Positions 15,036 to 24,198 of a DNA stretch of 64,000 bases are shown here, one piece after another. Within the stretch, counting starts at the first letter, position 1. Each line of letters begins with the position of its first letter. The stretch lies in NCBI RefSeq assembly GCF_014349105.1, contig NZ_JACSJI010000010.1, forward strand, positions 96,803 to 160,802, written 5' to 3'. The stretch comes from Caulobacter sp. 17J80-11 (GTDB lineage: Bacteria > Pseudomonadota > Alphaproteobacteria > Caulobacterales > Caulobacteraceae). The notes under the pieces were generated by a model, which had not been told where the DNA came from, searched no databases, and was given only the letters and a program-made list of their open reading frames with translations. The position numbers and the translations under genes are program-made.

Positions 15036-16277
15036 ATGCCTCACGCCTTTGCGGCGCCGAAGGTGTTCGCCAATGCGGGCCTGCACTTCCTGAAGAACAG
15101 CCTGGTGGTGGCCAAGCTGTGCGACAGCGAGGGGATCGAGAAGTTCTTCGCCGCCGACCCGGGCGGCGGCAAGCCGGGCGGCACGGTCTATGTGAAGCGG
15201 CCGCCGGAGTTCATCGTCCGCGACGGGCGCACGGCCGCGCCGCAGGACGTGCTGGAGGGCGAGGTCGCCGTCAGCATCGACAAGCAGAAGGGGGTGGACG
15301 TGCAGTTCACCTCCCTGGAGGACACCCTGTCGGTCGACGCCTTGCTCAAGTCCAAGGTGATGAAGTCGGCGATGGGGCAGCTGGCCTCGCAGATCGACGC
15401 CGACCTGATGGCGCGGGTGCTGGAATTCCCGAACTGGGTCGGTACGCCCGGCCTGCTGGTCGACAGCCCGGCCGACTTCTTCAAGGCGCCCGAGCGGCTG
15501 GACGAGATGGCCGTGCCGGTAGAGGACCGCAACGCGGTGATGACGCCGGCCGACACCTACGCCATGGCCGGGTCGCTGCTGGCCAACGCCGCCCAGGGCG
15601 GCGAGGTGGCCAAGGGGGCGCTGCAGAAGGCCAAGATCCCGGTGCTGGGCTCGACCGAGCCGTACATGACCCAGACGGTGGCGTCGCTGACCTGCGGCAC
15701 GCGCACCAACGGCACGGTGGCCGGCGCCGGCCAGGAGGTGGGTTTTCCCGCCGTGCGGACCAGTTTCCAGCAGAGCCTGAACGTGGCCGGCCTGGGCGCC
15801 GGCGGCACGGTGAAGGCCGGCGAGGTGTTCTCCATCGCCGGCGTGTGGGCGGTGAACCCGCGCACCAAGGCGCCCCTGGGCTTCCCGCAGCAGTTCGTGG
15901 TGCTGGCCGACGCCACGGCGAACGGATCGGGGGCCGCGACCCTGACCATCGCCAACCCGATCATCACGACGGGCGCGTACCAGAACGTGTCGGCCGCGCC
16001 GGCGGCCGGGGCGGCGGTGACCTGGATGGGGACGGCGGCGACCACCTATCGGCAGAACGCGGCGTTCCACAAAAGCGCGCTGAAGCTGGTCTCGGCCAAG
16101 CTGGTGACGCCGTTCAGCGGCGAGGCCGACCACGCCAGCGACCCCGACACCGGCCTGACGGTGCGCTACTGGCGCTATTCCGACGGCGCGTCGGACACCC
16201 ACAACCACCGGTTCGACGTGATCTACGGCACGGCGAACATCGACCGGCGGCTGGGGACGAGATTCAGCGGGACCTAA
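15036..16277 (+). CDS. P22-type phage major coat protein
   Basis: The 413-residue protein begins PHAFAAPKVFANAGLHFLKN, with KLCDSEGIEKFF, YVKRPPEFIVRDGRTA, LSVDALLKSKVMKSAMGQLA and a C-terminal DTHNHRFDVIYGTANID, the pattern of P22 gp5-like coats (HK97 fold with an inserted domain). It should form the icosahedral shell together with the scaffold encoded upstream. The frame is intact and of normal length. GAAAGG precedes the start by about 8 bases. No head completion, portal or tail genes follow; the next gene is a polysaccharide glycosyltransferase on the other strand. The shell therefore could only be used alone or with proteins from elsewhere. Confidence 0.85.
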   Translation: MPHAFAAPKVFANAGLHFLKNSLVVAKLCDSEGIEKFFAADPGGGKPGGTVYVKRPPEFIVRDGRTAAPQDVLEGEVAVSIDKQKGVDVQFTSLEDTLSVDALLKSKVMKSAMGQLASQIDADLMARVLEFPNWVGTPGLLVDSPADFFKAPERLDEMAVPVEDRNAVMTPADTYAMAGSLLANAAQGGEVAKGALQKAKIPVLGSTEPYMTQTVASLTCGTRTNGTVAGAGQEVGFPAVRTSFQQSLNVAGLGAGGTVKAGEVFSIAGVWAVNPRTKAPLGFPQQFVVLADATANGSGAATLTIANPIITTGAYQNVSAAPAAGAAVTWMGTAATTYRQNAAFHKSALKLVSAKLVTPFSGEADHASDPDTGLTVRYWRYSDGASDTHNHRFDVIYGTANIDRRLGTRFSGT

Positions 16278-16311
16278 GCTGAGACGGTGTAGCGAAAGGC
16301 CGGGACCGCTT

Positions 16312-17565
16312 TTACGCAGCGGCCTCCGCCGGGGCAGTCTCTGCAACGAGCGCCGGCGGCGCGACGAGCCGGTCGTAGGCCGCCGTCAGCTTGGCGGCCT
16401 CGCGCGGCCACGAGAAACGCTCGGCCGCCACCGCCGCCGAACGCTCGGCGGTGCGGCGGCGCAGGGCCTCGTCGACGATCAGCGTGCGCACCGCCGCGGC
16501 CAGTTGCTCCGGCTGGTCGCCCTGGGCGTAGACGGCGGCGTCAGACGCCAGCCGACGGGTCTCCGACAGCGGATAGGCCGCGAACGGCAGGCCCAGCGCC
16601 GCGTACTCGAAGACTTTGTTCATGCTGATCTTGTCGTTGTAGACGTTCAGCGGGTCCGGGATCACCCCGACGTCGAAGCTGCTGACCGCCGCCAGCAGGG
16701 CGTCGCCGCTGAGATAGCCGGTGAACACCATGCGGTCGGCCACACCCAGTTCCTCGGCCAGGGCGCGCACCCCCGGCAGGGCCGGGCCGTCGCCGACCAC
16801 CACCGTCCGCACGCCCTCGCACGCCGGGTCGCGGGCCAGCTCGGCCACCGCTCGCACCAGGTGGTCGACCCCGTCCTGGCCGCCGATGATGCCGATGTAG
16901 CCGACCACCAGGCGGCAGCCGTCGCGCACGGCCGGATCGGCCTCGGTACGACGCATGCGCGTGCTGGTCGGCACGCTGTACACGGTCGTGACATCCTCCG
17001 GCCGCTTGCCCCCGCGTGAGATCGCGAGCTCGCGGAAGGTATCGTTGGCCGAGATCACCAAGTCGGCGGCCCGGAAGGTCGCCCGCTCGCACCAGGACAG
17101 GATGTTCCAGAACAGGCCGCGCTTGCCGAATTTGGCTTCGTAGAGCTCCGGGCAGATGTCGTGGTGGTCGAACACGAACTTCTTGCCCAGCAGCTTGAAC
17201 GGCAGGGCCAGCAGGAAGATCAGGTCCGGCGGATTGCAGGCGTGGATGACGTCGAAGCCGGCGCCGCGCCATACCTTCACGAGGAGGCGCGCCTCGTGGA
17301 ACAAAGCCGCCAGATACTCGACCAGGAAGGCGAACTTGCCGTCGGCTTCAAGCGGCAGGGGATGGCGCCAAACGTCGATCCCTTCCAGTCGCTCGAACCG
17401 GACGGGATACTTGTCGGTGGCCGGGCAGATCACCGACACGCGCCAGCCGGCGTCGCGCAGGGCGCAGGCCTCCTGCCAGACCCGCCGGTCGAACGGCACC
17501 GGCAGGTTCTCGACGACGATGACGCAGGATCTCACGCCCGGGCTCCGCTTGGTTTGCGCGCTCAT
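16312..17565 (-). CDS. Glycosyltransferase family 4 protein
   Basis: The 417-residue GT-B enzyme starts VIVVENLPVPFDRRVWQEACA, a common GT4 opening, and has HACNPPDLIF, FVFDHHDICPELYEAKFG, the acceptor-donor hinge VVGYIGIIGGQDGVDHLV and the donor-site region NKVFEYAALGLPFAAYPLSE. It transfers a sugar from a nucleotide donor to a lipid-linked intermediate on the cytoplasmic face. ATG at 17565 overlaps the stop of the upstream GT2 gene (ATGA, 17562-17565), so the two are translationally coupled. The C-terminus is Ala-rich. It marks the start of the exopolysaccharide region, right after the phage coat gene. Confidence 0.88.
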   Translation of the reverse strand: MSAQTKRSPGVRSCVIVVENLPVPFDRRVWQEACALRDAGWRVSVICPATDKYPVRFERLEGIDVWRHPLPLEADGKFAFLVEYLAALFHEARLLVKVWRGAGFDVIHACNPPDLIFLLALPFKLLGKKFVFDHHDICPELYEAKFGKRGLFWNILSWCERATFRAADLVISANDTFRELAISRGGKRPEDVTTVYSVPTSTRMRRTEADPAVRDGCRLVVGYIGIIGGQDGVDHLVRAVAELARDPACEGVRTVVVGDGPALPGVRALAEELGVADRMVFTGYLSGDALLAAVSSFDVGVIPDPLNVYNDKISMNKVFEYAALGLPFAAYPLSETRRLASDAAVYAQGDQPEQLAAAVRTLIVDEALRRRTAERSAAVAAERFSWPREAAKLTAAYDRLVAPPALVAETAPAEAAA

Positions 17566-18479
17566 TGGAAGGCCAGGCGCGTGTTCTGCAGCCAGGTGGC
17601 CAGGCTGTGCTCGCGACGGAGCACCAGGTAGAGGCCGACCAGCACCTTGCGGACGAGCTGAAGCTTGACCCGCCAGCCGCTGGCGGCGTTCCGCGCGAGG
17701 GCGGCCAGGGCGCCGCGGTAATACTGAGCGCGAAGCCCTTGGAAGGGATCGCGGTGTCCGATCACGCGCGCGTTCAGGAACCGCGCTCGCCGCGCGTTCG
17801 TCCACGCACGAAGGGCGTAGTCCGTGTCTTCGCCGCCGCCGTGGGGCGTGCCCAGGCCCAGCTTCTCGTCGAAGCGACCGACCGCGCGGGCGACGGCGCC
17901 GCGCACGATCAGGGTGTTCGACGAACCATAGCGGAGAAGGTCCAGCAGACGCGGGTCGACCAGTTCGGCCGGTTCCGGCGGTGCCGCCGGTCCGGACCCG
18001 CACCGGCAGAAGAACAGGTCCAGTTCGGGCGCGGCCGCGAAAGCCGCCACCACGAACTCGAGCGTCGCCGGCGCGAACCAGGCGTCGTCGTCGAGGAAGC
18101 TGACCACGTCGTCCGCGCCCATTTCGGCGCCAAACTCTTCCAGAAGGCGGTTGCGGGCCGCGGACAAGGACAGCCGCCCGTCGACCCGGCGGATAGTCGT
18201 GAACGCGGGCGCGCGCGCGGCGACTTCGGCGAGCGCGTGCTCGTCGCAATTCTGCAGCAGCAGGTAGTGCCGCACCCGCCGCCCACCGAGCGCAGCGTTC
18301 GCCGCGGACAGGGACGCGAACAGGCGGTCCAGTTCCTCCCGCCGCCCGCCCTTGGCGTCGGAGGTGTTGAAGATGCACACCGTCGAAATCGTCGCCGCGC
18401 AATCAGCGGCCGCCACACTCGTCACCTTCGCCCCCCCCGGCGCTGCTTTGGACGGCGCATGCTCGCGCCCGTAGTTCAA
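17562..18479 (-). CDS. Glycosyltransferase family 2 protein
   Basis: The 305-residue GT-A enzyme shows ISTVCIFNTSD at the start of the fold, ARNRLLEEFG, the metal-binding DDD in VSFLDDDAWF (about residues 125-133) and the acceptor-side motif GGGEDTDYALRAW. It adds a sugar to a growing repeat unit; donor and linkage cannot be told. The first 30 residues are variable, and a later start is possible. Its stop overlaps the GT4 start by four bases. The C-terminal VGLYLVLRREHSLATWLQ may contact the membrane. The TupA-like gene lies 47 bases upstream on the same strand. Confidence 0.85.
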   Translation of the reverse strand: MNYGREHAPSKAAPGGAKVTSVAAADCAATISTVCIFNTSDAKGGRREELDRLFASLSAANAALGGRRVRHYLLLQNCDEHALAEVAARAPAFTTIRRVDGRLSLSAARNRLLEEFGAEMGADDVVSFLDDDAWFAPATLEFVVAAFAAAPELDLFFCRCGSGPAAPPEPAELVDPRLLDLLRYGSSNTLIVRGAVARAVGRFDEKLGLGTPHGGGEDTDYALRAWTNARRARFLNARVIGHRDPFQGLRAQYYRGALAALARNAASGWRVKLQLVRKVLVGLYLVLRREHSLATWLQNTRLAFQ

Positions 18480-18526
18480 ACGCCTCTTCTTTCCGAAGAG
18501 ACGAGCTTTTCACCTGCCCCGCAGCT

Positions 18527-19387
18527 TCAGGCCGCGCGGCAGAACTTCTCGAAGATTTCCTGGTCGAAGCTTTGCGGCGTGAAGCGCTCGTTTCCGGACC
18601 CCGGGAAGTGCGTGATCTCTCCGAAAACGATGCGATCGCCGACGCTGTAGAGATCCACGCGTGCGAACTCAAAAGCGCGCCCGAGCTTCTCCGCCACCTC
18701 GATCATTTCCGCGAGGGCCTCGGGCTTATCGAAGTCCGGGCCGGCCGGTACACAGAGCGACACCGGGAACCGGTTCCAGTCCCGATCGTAGAACGTCCGC
18801 GAATGCCCGCCGAAGCGGTCGCTATCCACGTGAATCATGCCGACCCGGCCGTTGAACACGTAGAACTTGAAGTCCGGCGGCACGGGGTGACCGGGGGAAA
18901 CCAAAAGCTCCTCGAAGATCAGCTTCGGCTGGATCCGGTTGTAGACCCACTCGCGGCAGTCATCGGAGTAATCGCGCGCCAGCCACGACCGCCCCTCCTG
19001 GTCCAATTCCTCGGCGGTCACCGCCGACTTGTCGGTCACCAGGCGGACCATTTTCGAGCCATGGGTGCCCTTCATGACGAAGGCCGAAGGCAAGGAATCG
19101 AAGAGAGCGCGATCAACACCCTCGGACACGGCGAAGACGTCGGCGAGGTAGCGATCCCCCACGTGCTCACGCACGAAGTCGCGCACGAGGTGCTTGTCCG
19201 CCGTGACCGGCATCAGAGGGTCGCGGGCGTACATCATCCGCGACACAACCAGTTCGCTGAACGAGGCCGGGCTTTTGAAGTTCGGCCAGTGGCCGTGGCG
19301 AGCGAGGAAACGCGCGCGAAGATAGATGGCGTCGGGAACGGGCCGCAGGAGCCGTTTAAGCCAACTCTTAGTAAGACTCTGCGCCAT
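18527..19387 (-). CDS. TupA-like ATP-grasp protein
   Basis: The 286-residue protein begins with a basic segment (KSWLKRLLRPVPDAIYLRARF) and carries ADKHLVRDFV, FVMKGTHGSKMVRLV, YNRIQPKLIFEELL, PDFKFYVFNGRVGMIHVDSDR and RVDLYSVGDRIVFGEITHFPGSG. These are the lysine, FEE and xVDxY...GEiT blocks of TupA-like ATP-grasp proteins found in polysaccharide loci. The family probably ligates an amino acid or similar acid to a sugar or polymer using ATP. It lies in the same direction as the two glycosyltransferases and likely modifies the same polysaccharide. The substrate is unknown. Confidence 0.85.
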   Translation of the reverse strand: MAQSLTKSWLKRLLRPVPDAIYLRARFLARHGHWPNFKSPASFSELVVSRMMYARDPLMPVTADKHLVRDFVREHVGDRYLADVFAVSEGVDRALFDSLPSAFVMKGTHGSKMVRLVTDKSAVTAEELDQEGRSWLARDYSDDCREWVYNRIQPKLIFEELLVSPGHPVPPDFKFYVFNGRVGMIHVDSDRFGGHSRTFYDRDWNRFPVSLCVPAGPDFDKPEALAEMIEVAEKLGRAFEFARVDLYSVGDRIVFGEITHFPGSGNERFTPQSFDQEIFEKFCRAA

Positions 19388-19511
19388 GTCTTCCCCGCCA
19401 GCGCCACCCCATGACCCGCGCTCGCGGCTCCAATAGCACGCATGACGTGTATAGGCGAGCGCTCAAGGCAACGACAATCTACACGCTGAGAGAATTGCTC
19501 CGCGCCTAGAG

Positions 19512-20594
19512 CTAGGCGACCGCACGAGGGCGCTCAGTTGACCTGCTCCATTTCTGGCTCAGGAGGCCGGTCAAAGCAGCCCCAGCACGTATTCCAGGGA
19601 GCTCGACAAAGCGATAGCTCATCATGGCCAGCAAACAGGACAACGGTAAAACAACAGATACGACAACCGCCGTCTTCGCCTCACCCGACGCCGCGGGGAG
19701 AACTGACGCAGCGAGCGCCGCGACAATGCACATTATAGGGAAGTGCAAAATATATAGACTATACGACCAATTCCCAATGCTGGCCGCCGGACGCCATCTC
19801 AAAACATCCCCCAACTGCCCATCTTTAATCGCAGCCACGAGGACGAGCGCCGCAGCGGACTCCAGCAAAGCAAGGGCGGGATCATGATAGGGCGAGGCTA
19901 AGACCAGGCGAATACCAACTAAGAGCGCCGCGGCAAGGAGCGCGCCTCCAGAAGCCCAACGGGGCAAAGTCGGGAGACGCCATGCGGACGCCAAAGACGC
20001 TCCCACGGCAAAGTGAACTAGGTACACGCCGAAGCTCATTCGGCCCGCATACAAGAACGCAAGAACGGCAAGTGACGCGACGAGCCCCAAGAACAGTGAA
20101 GGCCTACGCAAGCTTAACACAACAGCCGGCATGGCGACCGACCCCACCAGCTCCACGAAAATCGACCAGGCCGGGATGAGCAAGAAACTGGATAAGCCGA
20201 CGAAGCTCGCGGCAACGTGCCAAAAGTCCAATTTGTTGACGTCGAAAAACTGCCGGAACCATCCGGAAGCGCCTACGACGCCCGCCGGGAACAGCACGAT
20301 GTAAGCAAACCCGAACGAAACTCCGACCCAGAGCGCCGGGTAAATTCTGAAGACGCGCCTCAAATAGAAGGTAAGCGTCGAGCCTGCAGTGACGCCGCGG
20401 CGAAGCAACGACGCAGCCAAGACATATCCGCTCAACACAAAGAAAAACACGACGGCGAAATGAGCAACGCCCTCTGACGCCGCCGCCACCGCGGAAACCA
20501 CGCCCGCGGTCGCGAACACGGACAAACAGTGGTGAAGCAACACAGCCATCGCAGCGATCCCGCGCGCAGACTGCAATGGATCTGGCTTGCTCAT
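19512..20594 (-). CDS. Acyltransferase 3 (OafA/YrhL-like) membrane protein
   Basis: The 360-residue integral membrane protein has about ten membrane spans and the family signature LQSARGIAAMAVLLHHCLSVFA, FVLSGYVLAASLLRR and FYLRRVFRIYPALWV. Such proteins move acetyl or other acyl groups to sugars of surface polysaccharides, with the catalytic His near the first span (LLHH). ATG at 20594 starts just before that span. Base composition is visibly poorer in G+C than the neighbours, with codons such as AAA, ATA and TTA-rich surroundings, which suggests recent transfer. It probably O-acylates the polymer made here. Transcription is divergent from the polymerase-like gene at 20755. Confidence 0.88.
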   Translation of the reverse strand: MSKPDPLQSARGIAAMAVLLHHCLSVFATAGVVSAVAAASEGVAHFAVVFFFVLSGYVLAASLLRRGVTAGSTLTFYLRRVFRIYPALWVGVSFGFAYIVLFPAGVVGASGWFRQFFDVNKLDFWHVAASFVGLSSFLLIPAWSIFVELVGSVAMPAVVLSLRRPSLFLGLVASLAVLAFLYAGRMSFGVYLVHFAVGASLASAWRLPTLPRWASGGALLAAALLVGIRLVLASPYHDPALALLESAAALVLVAAIKDGQLGDVLRWRPAASIGNWSYSLYILHFPIMCIVAALAASVLPAASGEAKTAVVVSVVLPLSCLLAMMSYRFVELPGIRAGAALTGLLSQKWSRSTERPRAVA

Positions 20595-20754
20595 GCTTGA
20601 TCGCCCCAACGAAAGGTCAGCTGTCAGCGATCGCCATCACCGGCCCGATCGACCCCATAGTTCGATAGCGACACACGACGCAGTTCGCCAGATTCGATTT
20701 TGTGACCGTTCCCGGGACTGATACTTCACTTCGCAAGTTCAGGGACCTGCTTCA

Positions 20755-22026
20755 ATGCCCCCAGTGTCGATGCCCCGCGCAACATCCGTTCGAGATCGCG
20801 TCGTACTCGCCGCTTGGGCCCTACTGTGCTTTCTGATGCCTGCCGTCTTCCGCACGCGCGCGTTCACCGCGAAGTCGCTGGATTTTCAGGTCGCGCTGAA
20901 ATTGGCGTCGGTCGGACTTTGCGCCGTCGTGATGATCTGGCTGGCCCCCAGACTATTCAAAATTCTGAAGTCGCCGGCAGGGCTTCTCTGGACAGGGTTC
21001 GTGCTCGCCGTCGCATTCAGCGTGCCGAGTTCTATGTTCCCCATGGTCAGCACCGCAGCTGTATTCACTATGATTTCTGCGTTGCTTTTTCCAAGCCTCG
21101 CGGTGTCGACGATCGGCGAGGAAACCGCAGCGAGGACCGCCATTCTGGTCCTTGGCTTGTTTTGTGCGATCTCCCTGGTCATCTTCTTCACCTCGTCGAC
21201 CTTTGGACGACTGGTGGCGTCAGGCCGGCTTGGGGGCTTGGCCGGCCACCCGAAGGCCGCGGCCCAACTGGCCGGGTACTGCATCATCCTCGCGATGATC
21301 TATTTCGCCCGCACGCAGAGCCGCCTCAGTCGCACCGTCATCGCCGTTAGCGGCGCCCTGGCCGCCGCCGTCCTGATCCTGAGCGACAGCCGCACTCCAC
21401 TTCTGGCCCTCGCGCTCGTATCGACGCTGTGGCTGCTGCGGAAACGCCCCAAGCTGCAACTGCTCGGCGTCAGCGCCGCCGCGTGCCTGGTCGCCCTTGT
21501 TCTAATGAACCCCCATGCCGCGGACCTTCTGAACCACGTCTCGCGGACCGGAGACTCGTCGGAAGTCCTGCAACTGAACGGGCGCAACAAGATCTGGCCG
21601 ATGGCCTGGGCGCTGTCCTGGGAACGCCCGCTGACCGGGTGGGGCTATGGCGCGTCCAGTCTGATCCTCCCGAGCTATTCGTCCGCGATGGGCTTCCTGC
21701 CGGGCTACGTCGCCCCGCACGCGCACAACATGTTCCTGCACGTGCTGTTTTCATCGGGCGTGTTCGCGGCGGCTTTCTGCGTGCTCGCCTTCGTGGCGAC
21801 AGTGGCGCAAGCCGTGGCCCTGAGGCACCTGCCGGCGATCTGCTTGCTGATCTTCGCCTTCGTGACCGGGCTGACGGAGTCGACGCCGTTCCTGGGGAGC
21901 GCCAACTTCGACACGGTCGGTCTCGGCCTCGGTATCGGGCTCGTGCTGGCGAGCGCGGCGAAGCGGCAGATGGAGCTCCGCAGGCCGTTCTCAGGCCAGG
22001 CCGTGGGAGCGGCGCTCGCCGCCTGA
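20755..22026 (+). CDS. O-antigen ligase/polymerase-like (Wzy) membrane protein
   Basis: The 423-residue protein has about ten hydrophobic segments and the large extracytoplasmic loop typical of the Wzy_C family: GRNKIWPMAWALSWERPLTG, WGYGASSLILPS and PHAHNMFLHVLFSSGV. It would polymerise undecaprenyl-linked repeat units in the periplasm, or ligate them. It is the only plus-strand gene amid minus-strand genes between 16 and 24 kb. A second protein of the same family is encoded at 26629, so one may be polymerase and the other ligase, or they may serve two polymers. A later ATG at 20770 is possible. Confidence 0.85.
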   Translation: MPPVSMPRATSVRDRVVLAAWALLCFLMPAVFRTRAFTAKSLDFQVALKLASVGLCAVVMIWLAPRLFKILKSPAGLLWTGFVLAVAFSVPSSMFPMVSTAAVFTMISALLFPSLAVSTIGEETAARTAILVLGLFCAISLVIFFTSSTFGRLVASGRLGGLAGHPKAAAQLAGYCIILAMIYFARTQSRLSRTVIAVSGALAAAVLILSDSRTPLLALALVSTLWLLRKRPKLQLLGVSAAACLVALVLMNPHAADLLNHVSRTGDSSEVLQLNGRNKIWPMAWALSWERPLTGWGYGASSLILPSYSSAMGFLPGYVAPHAHNMFLHVLFSSGVFAAAFCVLAFVATVAQAVALRHLPAICLLIFAFVTGLTESTPFLGSANFDTVGLGLGIGLVLASAAKRQMELRRPFSGQAVGAALAA

Positions 22027-22032
22027 ACGCAC

Positions 22033-23370
22033 TCAGGCCGCGGATGCGGCTCCGGCGAGCGAACGACGCGCCATCATCGGCCAGATCACGAAGGCCAGCG
22101 TAGCGACGTAGGCGACGATCCAGCCGAGCATGTAGGCCGTCGTGGCGCCGACATCCAACCAGGCGTGGACGAGCAGCGGAGCGACCACGAGCGCGAACCC
22201 CGCCCCGGTCATCTGGCACAGGGCGTAACCCTTGTAGCGGCCGAGCCGGTAGATCAGCGTCTCCAGCGGCTGGATCGAGCAGGACAGGGCCAGGGCGACC
22301 GCGCAAAGGCGGAAGCTCGTGGTGAACCCCGCGAACTTGGGACCGAGGACGAACCCCAGCAGAGGCCCCGCAGCCAGGCAGGCCGCCACGGCGGCCAAGG
22401 CGCTGATCGCCAGATAGATGAACCAAGTGCGCAGGGCCTGGCGGTTCTGCGCCCCGAGATCCGTGACGTCGATCTTGGAAAACTGAAACTTGTCGACGAC
22501 GTCCAGGCTGCGCAGCAACAGCCCCAGCGGCTGCATGGGCGTCCGGACGGCGGTGTAGGCCGCGACGTTGAGGGCCGGGGCGAAGCTGGCCAGCACCAAC
22601 TGGGGCGCATGAATGAAACCCGCGCTCGCCAGGGTTCCGGCGCCGGACCATCCGAAGTTCGTGCGCAGGCTGCGCAGGAGCAGCAGGGCGCCATGCCCGA
22701 AGTTCGGCCGCGTCACCGACAGCATGCCTACCAAGGTCTTGGCGACGCCGAAGGCGGCCACCGCCCCGACGTAGGCCAGGAACGGCAGGCGCGCCCAGAG
22801 GGCGAGCGACGCCAGGACGAGATTGACCGACAGGTAGAGGCCGGAGCCGATCATCGGCCAGAGCGGCCGCCCATTCTTCAGCTGGAAGGCCCGATCGAAA
22901 TCCAGCGAGAAGAAGATCACCAGGCAAGCCAGGAACGACAGCATCGCTTCCAGCGAGACATGGAAAACGCCGAGAGCCGCGCCGCCCGCCACGACCGCGA
23001 GCCCGACCGTCAGAACCACCGTCAGGATCAGCAGATGCTGCCCGGCCACGCCGGCCGACCGCCGCCGGAACACGCGATCGCCCAAGAGCGTCATCGGCAG
23101 TACGAAGGTCGTGCGCTGCACCGCCTGCAAGGTGATGGCGAGGGCCAGGCTGACGCCATAGGCCGCAAACTCTTCGCTCGAATAGTGCCGTGCAAGGACG
23201 ACCGTCGTGACGAAGTTCGCCGCCGAGATCAGCGCCTGATCGAAAAACGAGGCGCCCCGGAGCACCTTCGGGTCGTGCAGCAACCGCCCGACACGGGACA
23301 GCCAGGACGATGGCCCCGTGGCAGTTCGCGCCGGTTCATCGGCGGCGGCGCGGCTCAACTGTACGGTCAC
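22033..23370 (-). CDS. Wzx-like polysaccharide flippase (oligosaccharide exporter)
   Basis: The 445-residue protein shows about 12 membrane spans and opens its membrane region with LRGASFFDQALISAANFVTTVVLARHYSSEEFAAYGVSLAL, the form of PST/MATE-type exporters. It should flip lipid-linked repeat units across the inner membrane. A GTG at 23368-23370 was chosen; it lies 8 bases after the stop of the sugar transferase gene, so the two are co-transcribed and perhaps coupled. The frame continues far upstream inside that gene, but those residues are an out-of-frame reading. It converges on the Wzy-like gene with a 6-base gap. Confidence 0.85.
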   Translation of the reverse strand: MTVQLSRAAADEPARTATGPSSWLSRVGRLLHDPKVLRGASFFDQALISAANFVTTVVLARHYSSEEFAAYGVSLALAITLQAVQRTTFVLPMTLLGDRVFRRRSAGVAGQHLLILTVVLTVGLAVVAGGAALGVFHVSLEAMLSFLACLVIFFSLDFDRAFQLKNGRPLWPMIGSGLYLSVNLVLASLALWARLPFLAYVGAVAAFGVAKTLVGMLSVTRPNFGHGALLLLRSLRTNFGWSGAGTLASAGFIHAPQLVLASFAPALNVAAYTAVRTPMQPLGLLLRSLDVVDKFQFSKIDVTDLGAQNRQALRTWFIYLAISALAAVAACLAAGPLLGFVLGPKFAGFTTSFRLCAVALALSCSIQPLETLIYRLGRYKGYALCQMTGAGFALVVAPLLVHAWLDVGATTAYMLGWIVAYVATLAFVIWPMMARRSLAGAASAA

Positions 23371-23378
23371 TTTTGGTC

Positions 23379-24059
23379 TCAGTACGCCTGCGGATCCCGC
23401 CACAGCAGCAGCAAGGTTTGCGCCACGATCCTGGCGTCGCGCAGCAGCGACCAGCCCTCGATGTAGGCGTTGTCGGCGTTCACGCGCTTGGCCATGCAGT
23501 TGATGGTGCGGGTCTCGCCGCGGTGGCCCGTGACCTGGGCCTGACCCGTCAGGCCCGGGCGGGCGCGGAAGCGGGCGGCGTAGGCCGGCAGCAGGGCGCC
23601 GTAAAACTCGTCGTGGGCCAGGGCGTGCGGGCGCGGGCCGATCATCGACATGTCGCCCTTCAGCACGTTGAGGAGCTGGGGCAGCTCGTCGACGCTGGAC
23701 TTCCGCAACAGGGCGCCAATCCGGGTCACGCGCGCGTCGCCGGCGGTGGCCTGGCGCACGGCGGCGCCGTCCTCGGCCACGGTCATGGTGCGCAGCTTGT
23801 AGATCTGGAACACCTGGCCGTTCAGGCCGGTGCGGCGCTGGCGGAACAGGGCCGGGCCCTTGGATTCCAGACGAATCGCGGCGGCGACCAGCAGCAGCAA
23901 GGGAGCGAACAGCACCAGCAGGGCGGCGGCGGCGACCACGTCGCAGGCCCGCTTCAGGCGGCTGGCGGCGGGGCCGGCCAGGGACGCGGGTGCGACATCC
24001 GGGCACGGGACCGCGGCGACCACCGCCGTTTCGGCCGTGCTAGGAAACGCATCGAACAT
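23379..24059 (-). CDS. Initiating sugar-phosphate transferase (PssY/WbaP C-terminal type)
   Basis: The 226-residue monotopic membrane enzyme has one hydrophobic segment (AAAALLVLFAPLLLLVAAAI, about 43-62) followed by the transferase core: GPALFRQRRTGLNG, FQIYKLRTM, VDELPQLLNVLKGDMSMIGPRP, RFRARPGLTGQAQVTG and NADNAYIEGWSLLRDARI. It transfers a sugar phosphate to undecaprenyl phosphate, the first step of repeat-unit synthesis. In Caulobacter, HfsE, PssY and PssZ are redundant enzymes of this type, and this gene resembles that group. It is the first gene of the sugar transferase-flippase pair. The first 35 residues are variable. Confidence 0.9.
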   Translation of the reverse strand: MFDAFPSTAETAVVAAVPCPDVAPASLAGPAASRLKRACDVVAAAALLVLFAPLLLLVAAAIRLESKGPALFRQRRTGLNGQVFQIYKLRTMTVAEDGAAVRQATAGDARVTRIGALLRKSSVDELPQLLNVLKGDMSMIGPRPHALAHDEFYGALLPAYAARFRARPGLTGQAQVTGHRGETRTINCMAKRVNADNAYIEGWSLLRDARIVAQTLLLLWRDPQAY

Positions 24060-24198
24060 GTACTCGCCCCCCGTACAACCATGCCCTGTAAGCTAGGCCG
24101 TTCCAGTAACGGTTTTTTAAGCACGTTCAAGTCCCGACGTTCCGGGACACGAACAATTAACGCAGGAGTTGTACGACCGGCGCAGTCAGGAGTTGTCG

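Noticed and set aside
7588..16277. Complete functional prophage or gene transfer agent
   Set aside because: No integrase, portal, head-tail, tail or lysis genes are visible; the coat and terminase are of P22/PBSX type, not the known GTA type.
22033..24006. Single 657-codon frame joining sugar transferase and flippase
   Set aside because: The upstream half is an out-of-frame reading of the sugar transferase gene; the flippase begins at the GTG at 23370.
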